Shown piece by piece: positions 1 through 6,006 of a stretch of DNA of 6,006 bases. How positions within the stretch are numbered: the first letter of the stretch is position 1; each line of letters opens with the position of its first letter. Origin of the DNA: Cyanobacteria bacterium NC_groundwater_1444_Ag_S-0.65um_54_12 (lineage in GTDB: Bacteria; Cyanobacteriota; Sericytochromatia; S15B-MN24; VGJW01); NCBI GenBank assembly GCA_016267585.1, contig JACQUT010000038.1, forward strand, positions 1 through 6,006, read 5' to 3'. The position numbers and the translations under genes are program-made. Under the pieces are notes generated by a model. It ran no database searches and was not told the DNA's origin. It saw only the letters and a list, made by a program, of their open reading frames with translations.

Positions 1-1
1 C

Positions 2-943
2 CGGCTGACGTACCAGATGGCAGGAGTCGATGTGGAAGCCGGTAATGAGTTTGTTCGCCGGATTCAGGCACAATTGCCGGCAATTGGAGGTTTTTCGGGC
101 CTCTTCCCTATCGATGAAGAGCGTCTATTGGTAGCCAGCACTGATGGTGTAGGAACCAAGCTTGAACTGGCTTTGGCATCGCAAAGTATCGCCACTATTG
201 GAATAGATTTGGTTGCCATGGTAGTGAATGATCTGGTGACCTGTGGAGCACGTCCGCTCTTTTTTTTGGATTACTTCGCCACCGGCAAGCTTGAACTGGC
301 GCAAGCAGAGCAGGTCATTTCGGGAATCATTCAGGGTTGCCGCGAGGCGGATTGCCAATTGCTGGGCGGGGAGACTGCCGAGATGCCGGGATTTTATCCG
401 GTAGGGAAGTTTGATCTGGCTGGCTTTGGCGTTGGGCTGGTGACCAGATCTAACGTGATCGATGGTCGGAATGTCGTCGCGGGCGACCTGATACTGGGAC
501 TCCCCAGTTCCGGGCCCCACGCTAATGGCTACTCGCTGATACGTAAGATTTTACAAGTTAAAGGGCATGCGCTGGAGCAGCCTTTTGGCGTGCAGACCCT
601 GGGGGAAACTCTGCTTACCCCTACCCGAATCTATGTCAAGGAAGTGCTCGCGCTCTGCCAGCATTTCGAGGTGCATGCTATCGCGCACCTCACCGGAGGC
701 GGGTTTTCTAATGTAAACCGGGTAATTCCGGAGGGGTTGCAAGCTCGCATAGATTTCACTGCCTGGCCGCTGCCGCCGATTTTTACCTGGCTGCAAGAAG
801 CGGGGAATATTTCGCCGGAAGAAATGCGGCGCACTTTCAACTTGGGGATAGGGATGGTCCTGATAGTGCCGCCAGGGGCAGCCGAGCAGATCCGAGACGC
901 ACACGGGCAGCTGTTGACCATCGGGGAAGTCAAGGAAGCATGA
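2..943 (+). CDS. purM: Phosphoribosylformylglycinamidine cyclo-ligase (AIR synthetase), 5'-truncated by window edge
   Basis: PurM uses ATP to close FGAM into aminoimidazole ribonucleotide (AIR), the fifth step of de novo purine synthesis, as a cytoplasmic homodimer. The reading frame is open from base 2, giving 313 visible residues. Counting from the ATG at 17, family signatures are TDGVGTKL (42-49), VND (70-72), FFLDYFATGKL (82-92), GGETAEMPG (117-125), SSGPHANGYSL (164-174), PTRIYVK (202-208), AHLTGGGF (223-230) and FNLGIGM (274-280). Together they cover both the ATP-binding N-terminal half and the AIRS C-terminal half. The ATG at 17 is probably not the true start. The residues before it read LTYQ, which aligns with the conserved LTY(R/K)DAGVD segment of PurM, so this Met sits where Asp is usual and a few N-terminal residues lie left of the window. 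The stop overlaps the purL start (ATGA, 940-943). No internal break or missing motif was seen. Confidence 0.97.
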   Translation, partial: RLTYQMAGVDVEAGNEFVRRIQAQLPAIGGFSGLFPIDEERLLVASTDGVGTKLELALASQSIATIGIDLVAMVVNDLVTCGARPLFFLDYFATGKLELAQAEQVISGIIQGCREADCQLLGGETAEMPGFYPVGKFDLAGFGVGLVTRSNVIDGRNVVAGDLILGLPSSGPHANGYSLIRKILQVKGHALEQPFGVQTLGETLLTPTRIYVKEVLALCQHFEVHAIAHLTGGGFSNVNRVIPEGLQARIDFTAWPLPPIFTWLQEAGNISPEEMRRTFNLGIGMVLIVPPGAAEQIRDAHGQLLTIGEVKEA

Positions 944-3900
944 GCGACCCGATCACGCGAATAGAAGTACGGCCCAAGTCAGGGTTCGCTGACCTGCTGG
1001 CGCGCCGCGCTGCCAAGTTACTGGATTTGCCACCCACGCACCTGGCCGGCGGGCGAGTCTATTATTTACGCGCTGCTATTCCTGACTATAGAGCTTATCA
1101 GCTAGCCATGAACTATCTGGCTGATCCATTAGCCGAAGAAGTCATCATAGGGGAAGATACGACAAGCGAATGCGCATGGTCCATAGAAGTAGGGCTACGC
1201 CCCGGGGTGACGGATAATGAAGGGCGGGTGGCCAGTGAAATCCTCGCTCAAGTTATAGGTTATCCGCTAGAAGTTTATTTTGCGCGGCATTATCGTTTAA
1301 AAGAATTGCCGGACGTCAGAGTTGAGCGAGCGCTGGTCGAGAGTTATTCAGAGCGTTTAGGGAATTCACTGATCGAGCAGTTTCGCATTGCCCATCGAGC
1401 ATCTGGCGAAAGTCCGTTGCCGTGGCAATTTCCTGCCGTGGGGCCGGTGCAATTACCACGGCCCTTTGCGGTGATCGAGTTGCCAACAACTGAGAGCGAA
1501 CTGTTAGCATTGAGCCAGCAACGTTTCCTGGCGCTTTCGACAACTGAGTTGCGAGCAATTCGAGATTATCTGGCAGATCCGGCGATAGCGGCAGATCGGG
1601 TAGCTAAGGGTTTGCCAGTCGCTGCGCTTACTGATGTCGAGCTAGAGGCGATCGCCCAAACTTGGTCAGAACACTGCAAACACAAAGTTTTTAACGATCG
1701 GATCAATTATCGCCAGGGCGATCACCTGGAAGTCATAGAATCAGGGCTCTTTAATACTTATATTCGAGGAGCTACCCAGGCATTGGCTGCGCGGTGTGAT
1801 TGGCTAGTTTCGGTATTTGAAGACAATGCCGGAGTCATCCGTTTTGATGACGATTATCTGCTGACTTTCAAAGTCGAGACGCATAATAGCCCTTCGGCTC
1901 TGGAACCTTATGGCGGAGCGCTTACCGGTATTTGTGGCGTGAATCGGGATCCCGCCGGGACCGGTCTAGGTTGCAAGTTGATTTTCAACACCGATGTCTT
2001 TTGTTTGGCGCCACCTGATTGGTCCTGGCCATTGCCAGAAGGGGTGCTGCATCCGGCGCGGATTTTAGCCGGAGTGCGCAAGGGAGTGGAAGATGGTGGC
2101 AATCAAAGCGGGATACCTACAGTCAATGGCGCGGTTTTTTTCGACGAGCGTTTCCTGGGCCGGCCCCTGGTCTTTTGTGGGACGGGTGGGTTAATGCCCA
2201 AAGCAGTGGCAGGTTCGCCAGCTTGGTTCAAGCAGATTCTTCCGGGTGACCTGGTAGTCATGGTAGGTGGGCGTGTCGGAAGGGATGGTATCCATGGCGC
2301 CACTTTTAGCTCAGATCGCCTGTCGGCTGAGATCCCCGCTAGCGTGGTGCAGATTGGCGATCCGATTACCCAAAAACGCGCGCTGGACTTTTTAGGCGAA
2401 GCCAGGGAAGCCGGGCTCTATCGGGCCATAACTGATAACGGCGCTGGTGGACTTTCCAGCTCAGTGGGCGAGTTAGCTCGTCTTTCCGGTGGTTGTGAAA
2501 TCATGCTCGATGTGGTACCGCTCAAAATGCCTGGCCTGGAGCCTTGGGAGATTCTGGTATCCGAATCGCAAGAGCGGATGACGCTGGCGGTGCCGCCGAG
2601 GTGCTGGGATAAACTGGCACAGCTCGCGACAGTTCGCGGAGTCGAAGTGAGCCAGATAGGCACTTTCACTGACTCTGGCCAGCTAGTGGCGACCTGGTTG
2701 GACAAGACCGTCGCGAGCCTGGATCTGAAATGGCTCCATGAAACTGGTTTGCCACGCCGCACCTTGGAGGCAGAGGCATTGCCGGTCGAACCCGGACCAG
2801 AGCGCGAGTGGACACCGGAACGAGCAATGGCCGACGTCGATCTCGAGGATCAGACGAGCACGCTGCTGGCGCTGCTGGGTTCGCTCAATATCTGTTCGCG
2901 CGAGGGGTTGATCCGGCAATATGATCACGAGGTGCAAGGTGGTCTGGTGGTCAAGCCGCTGGTCGGCAGCAAATCGGATGGGCCGGCGGATGCTGCGGTA
3001 TTGCGCCCCCGGCTGGATTCCGATCGCGCGATAGCAATAAGCAATGGGCTGGGTTGTTGCCCGGAGCATGGCGATCCTTATCGGATGGCGGTTACTGCGG
3101 TAGACGAAGCTATCCGGAATGCGGTAGCGGTGGGGGCCGATCCGGATCATTTAGCCATCCTGGATAACTTTTGCTGGCCCGACCCGGTTCATGATCCGCG
3201 CTACAATCCGGATGGCAAGTACAAGCTGGGGGCACTGGTGCAAGCTTGCCGGGGGCTCCATGACGCGTCTATCGCCTATGGCACCCCGCTCATTTCTGGC
3301 AAGGACAGCGTCAAGAACGATTTCCTGGGCCGTCGTCCACCAGTTGAAACCTGGCCCACAGCAGCTCCCCTGGGGCCCGGAGCGTCGCCCGACGAACTTA
3401 AACTTTCTATTCCCTACACCTTGCTTATTTCCGCCATCGGTATCGTTCCGTCTGCGGTGCGGGCGGTTACCATGGATTTCAAGCTTCCCGGCGATCTGAT
3501 TTACCTGATTGGACTTACGCGTGATGAACGCGGCGGAACCCAGTGGGCAAAATTGCAAGGCATGGGTGGCGGGGTGGTACCGATGGTAGATGCGTTGCTG
3601 GCTAAACGTTGTTACCGAGCCCTGCATCAAGCCATGCAGGCAGAAATGGTGACTGCTTGCCACGATGTTTCGGATGGCGGACTGGCGGTGGCATTGGCGG
3701 AATGTGCTTTGGCTGGTGAGATTGGTTCACGGTGCGACTTATCGGCATTACCCGGTGCGGCTGAATTAGCAGTGGCAGCTATCCTGTTTTCCGAGAGTGC
3801 CGGGCGGTTACTGGTGACGATAGCACCGGAAGATCGGGCCAGGTTTGAAGCGTTGCTGACGGATCTCCCGGTAGTGTGCATTGGCCAGGTAATAGCCAGT

Positions 3901-3993
3901 GCCGATATTACCTTGAAGGTTAGAGGCCGTGTGGTAGTGCGCGCGGCGGTAGAGCGGCTAAAACGATCCTGGCAGGAGACACCGCAATGGTAG
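940..3993 (+). CDS. purL: Phosphoribosylformylglycinamidine synthase, synthetase subunit PurL (long form without glutaminase domain)
   Basis: This subunit converts FGAR to FGAM with ATP and ammonia delivered from glutamine by PurQ, the fourth step of purine synthesis. It has 1017 residues. Residues 5-72 and 80-150 look like two PurS-like units, followed by a Pro-rich linker (about 155-195). The synthetase core carries TWSEHCKHK (241-249, with the catalytic-type His245), KVETHNSPS (311-319), GRVGRDGIHG (444-453) and SESQERM (541-547) in its first half. Its second half has SGKDSVKND (786-794) and HDVSDGG (908-914). The chain ends soon after the second AIRS-type C-terminal domain, where the ~1300-residue enterobacterial enzyme continues into a class I glutaminase. 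The length is therefore between that form and the ~740-residue small PurL that needs a separate PurS. The ATG at 940 overlaps the purM stop. Purine-rich GGGGAAG (923-929) and AAGGAAG (932-938) precede it, the second rather close. It overlaps purQ by 7 bases. The function is secure; the PurS-like reading of the N-terminus is by eye. Confidence 0.97.
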   Translation: MSDPITRIEVRPKSGFADLLARRAAKLLDLPPTHLAGGRVYYLRAAIPDYRAYQLAMNYLADPLAEEVIIGEDTTSECAWSIEVGLRPGVTDNEGRVASEILAQVIGYPLEVYFARHYRLKELPDVRVERALVESYSERLGNSLIEQFRIAHRASGESPLPWQFPAVGPVQLPRPFAVIELPTTESELLALSQQRFLALSTTELRAIRDYLADPAIAADRVAKGLPVAALTDVELEAIAQTWSEHCKHKVFNDRINYRQGDHLEVIESGLFNTYIRGATQALAARCDWLVSVFEDNAGVIRFDDDYLLTFKVETHNSPSALEPYGGALTGICGVNRDPAGTGLGCKLIFNTDVFCLAPPDWSWPLPEGVLHPARILAGVRKGVEDGGNQSGIPTVNGAVFFDERFLGRPLVFCGTGGLMPKAVAGSPAWFKQILPGDLVVMVGGRVGRDGIHGATFSSDRLSAEIPASVVQIGDPITQKRALDFLGEAREAGLYRAITDNGAGGLSSSVGELARLSGGCEIMLDVVPLKMPGLEPWEILVSESQERMTLAVPPRCWDKLAQLATVRGVEVSQIGTFTDSGQLVATWLDKTVASLDLKWLHETGLPRRTLEAEALPVEPGPEREWTPERAMADVDLEDQTSTLLALLGSLNICSREGLIRQYDHEVQGGLVVKPLVGSKSDGPADAAVLRPRLDSDRAIAISNGLGCCPEHGDPYRMAVTAVDEAIRNAVAVGADPDHLAILDNFCWPDPVHDPRYNPDGKYKLGALVQACRGLHDASIAYGTPLISGKDSVKNDFLGRRPPVETWPTAAPLGPGASPDELKLSIPYTLLISAIGIVPSAVRAVTMDFKLPGDLIYLIGLTRDERGGTQWAKLQGMGGGVVPMVDALLAKRCYRALHQAMQAEMVTACHDVSDGGLAVALAECALAGEIGSRCDLSALPGAAELAVAAILFSESAGRLLVTIAPEDRARFEALLTDLPVVCIGQVIASADITLKVRGRVVVRAAVERLKRSWQETPQW
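3974..3978 (+). promoter_or_regulatory. Ribosome binding site of purQ inside the purL 3' end
   Basis: AGGAG lies 8 bases before the purQ ATG and within the last codons of purL. It supports the ATG at 3987 as the purQ start, even though this start lies upstream of the purL stop codon. With the 7-base overlap it suggests coupled translation, which would help keep the two subunits in balance. Confidence 0.75.
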
Positions 3994-4871
3994 AAAAACG
4001 CGTTCGCGCTTTGGTCCTTACTGGATATGGCATCAACTGTGAACAGGAGATGGCTCATGGATATCGTTTGGCTGGCGCCCGGGTAACGATTGCTCATTTA
4101 TCCGATGTGATCGAAGGCGATATCAATCTTGATGATTTCCAGATTTTGAATTTCCCTGGTGGTTTTTCCTTTGGCGATCATCTGGCAGCTGGCCGAGCCT
4201 TGGCCAACAAGTTAAAAGTGACCCGTAGCTTCTGGAATCGCCTCAAAAAGTTCATAAAAGACGGTAAATATATCTGGGGCGTCTGCAATGGTTTTCAGGT
4301 CATGGTAAAGCTAGGTCTTCTGCCGATGATCGAAGGCAAATTCGGCGAACCGGAGGTAACCATGTTAGCCAATGATTCCGGGATCTTCGAGGATCGTTGG
4401 GTGCGTTTACTGGTGAACCACAACTCGCCTTGCGTCTATACGCGTAGCCTGAACGAGCTGGTGTTGCCTTGCCGTCATGCTGAGGGCAAGATCGTAGTTC
4501 GTCCGGACTTGCGGGAGCGTCTCATGGCAGCAGGTTATGTGGTATTGCAATATGCTGATGAGGTGGGTGTCCCTACCGAGAAGTATCCTTTCAACCCTAA
4601 CGGGTCGGAAGCCGGAGTGGCCGGTATTTGCGATGATACGGGCCACATATTCGGGTTGATGCCGCATCCGGAGGCGCACCTTTTCTTCACCAACCATCCC
4701 AACTGGACGCGTAAGAAGGTTGAACTTTTCCGAAGCGGCATCCGTACCTTGCCGGTAGAAGGCGAAGGTATGCAGCTCTTTCGCAATGTAGTGCGGCAAG
4801 CCGCGGAAGATTTTGCACTCATGATGCCGGGTGAAATAGAATTCCCGAATTTGCAACCAGTAGGCAATTAG
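3987..4871 (+). CDS. purQ: Phosphoribosylformylglycinamidine synthase, glutaminase subunit PurQ
   Basis: PurQ is a class I glutamine amidotransferase that hydrolyses glutamine and channels ammonia to PurL for FGAM formation. It has 294 residues. The oxyanion-loop region reads NFPGGFSFGDHLAAG (55-69). The nucleophile elbow is GVCNGFQ with Cys100, and the triad is completed by MPHPEA with His227 and Glu229. NPNGSEAGVAGICD (203-216), just before the triad His, is typical of FGAM-synthase glutaminases. At 294 residues it is clearly longer than the ~227-residue PurQ of the Bacillus type. It resembles more the C-terminal glutaminase domain of single-chain PurL, with an extended segment around 145-170 (including CRHAEGKIVVR) and a longer C-terminus. 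The start at 3987 overlaps purL by 7 bases and has a good ribosome binding site. All catalytic residues are present, so the subunit should be active. It stands in for the domain missing from the adjacent PurL. Confidence 0.97.
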   Translation: MVEKRVRALVLTGYGINCEQEMAHGYRLAGARVTIAHLSDVIEGDINLDDFQILNFPGGFSFGDHLAAGRALANKLKVTRSFWNRLKKFIKDGKYIWGVCNGFQVMVKLGLLPMIEGKFGEPEVTMLANDSGIFEDRWVRLLVNHNSPCVYTRSLNELVLPCRHAEGKIVVRPDLRERLMAAGYVVLQYADEVGVPTEKYPFNPNGSEAGVAGICDDTGHIFGLMPHPEAHLFFTNHPNWTRKKVELFRSGIRTLPVEGEGMQLFRNVVRQAAEDFALMMPGEIEFPNLQPVGN

Positions 4872-4902
4872 GAGTTTTGTAATAGGTTAAAGGGTTAGAA
4901 GT
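4872..4902 (+). other. 31-base spacer between purQ and the export gene
   Basis: This is the only intergenic stretch in the window. It is AT-rich and holds the ribosome binding site of the next gene. I see no GC-rich hairpin with a T run, so no intrinsic terminator, and no well-spaced -35/-10 pair. Read-through from purQ into the export gene is therefore possible, but a promoter inside the purQ 3' end cannot be excluded by eye. Confidence 0.6.
4889..4894 (+). promoter_or_regulatory. Ribosome binding site deciding the TTG start of the export gene
   Basis: AAAGGG is followed by 8 bases and then TTG at 4903. No ATG or GTG lies in this frame between the upstream stop (TAA, 4888-4890) and the end of the encoded signal peptide. 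This site therefore fixes TTG 4903 as the most likely start. Confidence 0.65.
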
Positions 4903-6006
4903 TTGTTTAGACGAAGCCATTTTAAACAAATAATAGTTATTGCATTATTTTTTTCTTCCGCTTTCGTCAAGCCGGGCTTTGCGGTAGACACTTTTGCCTT
5001 GCCATCCGTCTCGCAGCCTGCAGTGCGCACGCTCACTCTGGCACCGGAGGGCTCGGTAGCCCCGCAAGAAACGCCCGCGAAAGCAGCAGCGCAAGCGTTG
5101 CCGGAAGAGCCTTTATCGGCAATGGAGGAGTTCTTTTCGCGGGCTCCGGGGCTAGAAGGTCCACCATTACGTCAATTCGGCTATGAAATGTTTCGTGGTC
5201 TGCTGGTCGGTGGCAATACTGTCAGTGATACGAGTGTGCCAGATGATTATCCGCTGGGTCCCGGTGATGAACTGATTTTCAATGTTCCGCTGTCCACCCA
5301 GGAAATTCGAGCAGTGGTCAGCCGTGACGGGACGATTTTTATCCCCAGCTTTGGCACGCTTTCGGTAACTGGTCAATCATTGGGAAAGTTTCAAGCTGCC
5401 ATGCGTGCCCGGGCCAGAGGAGCGCAGGTAACTGTCAGGTTAGGCAAGCTGCGCATGGTTACTGCTTACTTGGCAGGCCGGGTTCGGCGGCCTGGCAGTT
5501 ATCTGGTTGGTGCGTTGAGTACTATTTCGACCCTGCTCGAGGCGGCAGGCGGCGTATCAAAAAATGGGAGTTTGCGCCATATTGAATTGCGACGTCATGA
5601 GCGCCCCGTGGTGATCTTCGATTTTTATGATTTTTTATTGAAGGGACAGAATGCCGGGAATGTACGAATCGAGGCCGGTGACATCATTTTTGTTCCCACC
5701 ATCGGTCCACAAGTGGCCATTGCGGGCAATGTGCGGCAACCTGCCATTTACGAGATCAAAGGCGGAGCGACGCTTGCCGAGTCATTGCGACTCTCTGGCG
5801 GGCCGTTGGCGCAGGCTTACACGCAACGCATTTTGTTGCAGCGCATCAAAGCTAACACGGGCAGAGAGCTCAGAGAAATCGATGTCAAGGACGCTTTGTT
5901 AAACCAATTACGAGTACAAGATGGGGATTTATTGATAGTAGATGGCAACCATGAGTTATTTGAATTCGCAGAAAATCATCTTCAATTCAAAAGACTAATT
6001 ACAAGC
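4903..6006 (+). CDS. Polysaccharide export protein with Poly_export and SLBB domains, 3'-truncated by window edge
   Basis: This is a member of the outer-membrane polysaccharide export (OPX, Wza-related) superfamily, whose members help move capsule or exopolysaccharide across the periplasm and outer membrane. The frame is open for 368 codons from TTG 4903 to the window end with no stop. Residues 1-27 form a signal peptide: basic N-region (RR at 3-4, Lys8), hydrophobic core (10-22) and a plausible cleavage after GFA (25-27). There is no lipobox Cys, unlike Wza. Residues 28-80 are an Ala/Pro/Glu-rich linker, followed by an FGYEMF segment (92-97). The Poly_export domain follows (about 113-180), with YPLGPGDEL (116-124) and VSRDGTIFIPSFG (139-151). 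The first SLBB domain is about 185-235 (AGRVRRPGSY, then LLEAAGGV) and the second about 271-320 (AGNVRQPAIYE, then LRLSGG). Each is followed by a GDxxxV turn (260-264 and 341-346). More SLBB domains or a C-terminal membrane segment may lie beyond the window. The sugar exported cannot be told. Confidence 0.9.
   Translation, partial: MFRRSHFKQIIVIALFFSSAFVKPGFAVDTFALPSVSQPAVRTLTLAPEGSVAPQETPAKAAAQALPEEPLSAMEEFFSRAPGLEGPPLRQFGYEMFRGLLVGGNTVSDTSVPDDYPLGPGDELIFNVPLSTQEIRAVVSRDGTIFIPSFGTLSVTGQSLGKFQAAMRARARGAQVTVRLGKLRMVTAYLAGRVRRPGSYLVGALSTISTLLEAAGGVSKNGSLRHIELRRHERPVVIFDFYDFLLKGQNAGNVRIEAGDIIFVPTIGPQVAIAGNVRQPAIYEIKGGATLAESLRLSGGPLAQAYTQRILLQRIKANTGRELREIDVKDALLNQLRVQDGDLLIVDGNHELFEFAENHLQFKRLITS

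Noticed and set aside
260..267. Run of eight T, with runs of seven at 2135-2141 and 4948-4954, as possible slippage or frameshift sites
   Set aside because: Each encodes Phe-rich residues that fit the protein (FFLDY in PurM, VFFDE in PurL, the signal peptide core), and the frame continues correctly past each one.
157..300. 15-base direct repeat CAAGCTTGAACTGGC at 157-171 and 286-300
   Set aside because: Both copies encode the same short peptide pattern (KLELA) at two places in PurM where related residues are conserved. It is most simply coincidence of coding.
125..904. Minus-strand open frames opposite purM
   Set aside because: The plus strand carries conserved PurM motifs throughout. The reverse frames have no family resemblance or convincing ribosome sites.
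2683..4097. Long minus-strand open frames opposite purL and the start of purQ (for example 2683-3150, 3151-3663, 3627-4097)
   Set aside because: They lie entirely antisense to strongly supported purine genes, show no recognisable domain, and are rich in Arg, Ser, Pro and Gln as expected from complementing GC-biased codons.
4840..4851. Inverted repeat AATTC-CC-GAATT near the purQ end as a terminator
   Set aside because: The loop is only two bases, the stem is AT-rich and short, it lies inside coding sequence, and no T run follows.
4407..4867. Two overlapping minus-strand frames opposite the purQ 3' half
   Set aside because: They are shadows of purQ, whose triad His/Glu and NPNGSEAG motif lie here on the plus strand.
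4851..4883. Possible promoter TTGCAA (4851-4856) with TGTAAT (4878-4883) before the export gene
   Set aside because: The spacing is 21 bases, well above the usual 16-18, and such matches are common by chance in AT-rich sequence.
5651..5902. Plus-strand 83-codon frame inside the export gene
   Set aside because: It is out of frame with the SLBB-encoding frame, which stays open and carries clear domain motifs across the same bases.

Overview
The window is an ordinary stretch of bacterial chromosome with four plus-strand genes packed end to end: the 3' part of purM, complete purL, complete purQ, and the 5' part of an outer-membrane-type polysaccharide export (Poly_export/SLBB) gene. No RNA genes, mobile elements, CRISPR arrays or long repeats were found. 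The only intergenic gap is 31 bases, between purQ and the export gene, and both ends of the window cut through genes.

The first three genes are steps 4 and 5 of de novo purine synthesis. PurL with PurQ makes FGAM (formylglycinamidine ribonucleotide) from FGAR, glutamine and ATP. PurM then closes the imidazole ring to give AIR. purM and purL overlap by 4 bases (ATGA) and purL and purQ by 7, so they almost certainly form a translationally coupled operon. The FGAR amidotransferase has an in-between architecture. PurL (1017 aa) keeps the long N-terminal region found in the ~1300-aa single-chain enzyme, and that region reads as two PurS-like units in tandem. It stops before the glutaminase domain, which is supplied by a separate 294-aa PurQ. 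No purS gene lies in the window and none should be needed.

The fourth gene begins with a TTG codon and so is missed by an ATG-only ORF search. It encodes a signal peptide, an Ala/Pro/Glu-rich linker, a Poly_export domain and at least two SLBB domains, then runs off the right edge. It probably opens a capsule or exopolysaccharide locus, or a single export gene, next to the purine operon.

The organism is a Gram-negative (diderm) bacterium of moderate GC. The long PurL plus separate long PurQ, and an export protein with an FGYxMF-like segment before its Poly_export domain, recall the former Deltaproteobacteria and neighbouring phyla. That placement is from memory of those families and is tentative. 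I see no evidence of an undescribed system here. The points most worth checking are the tandem PurS-like N-terminus of PurL, the split of the enzyme, and the TTG start with a non-lipoprotein signal peptide in the export gene.
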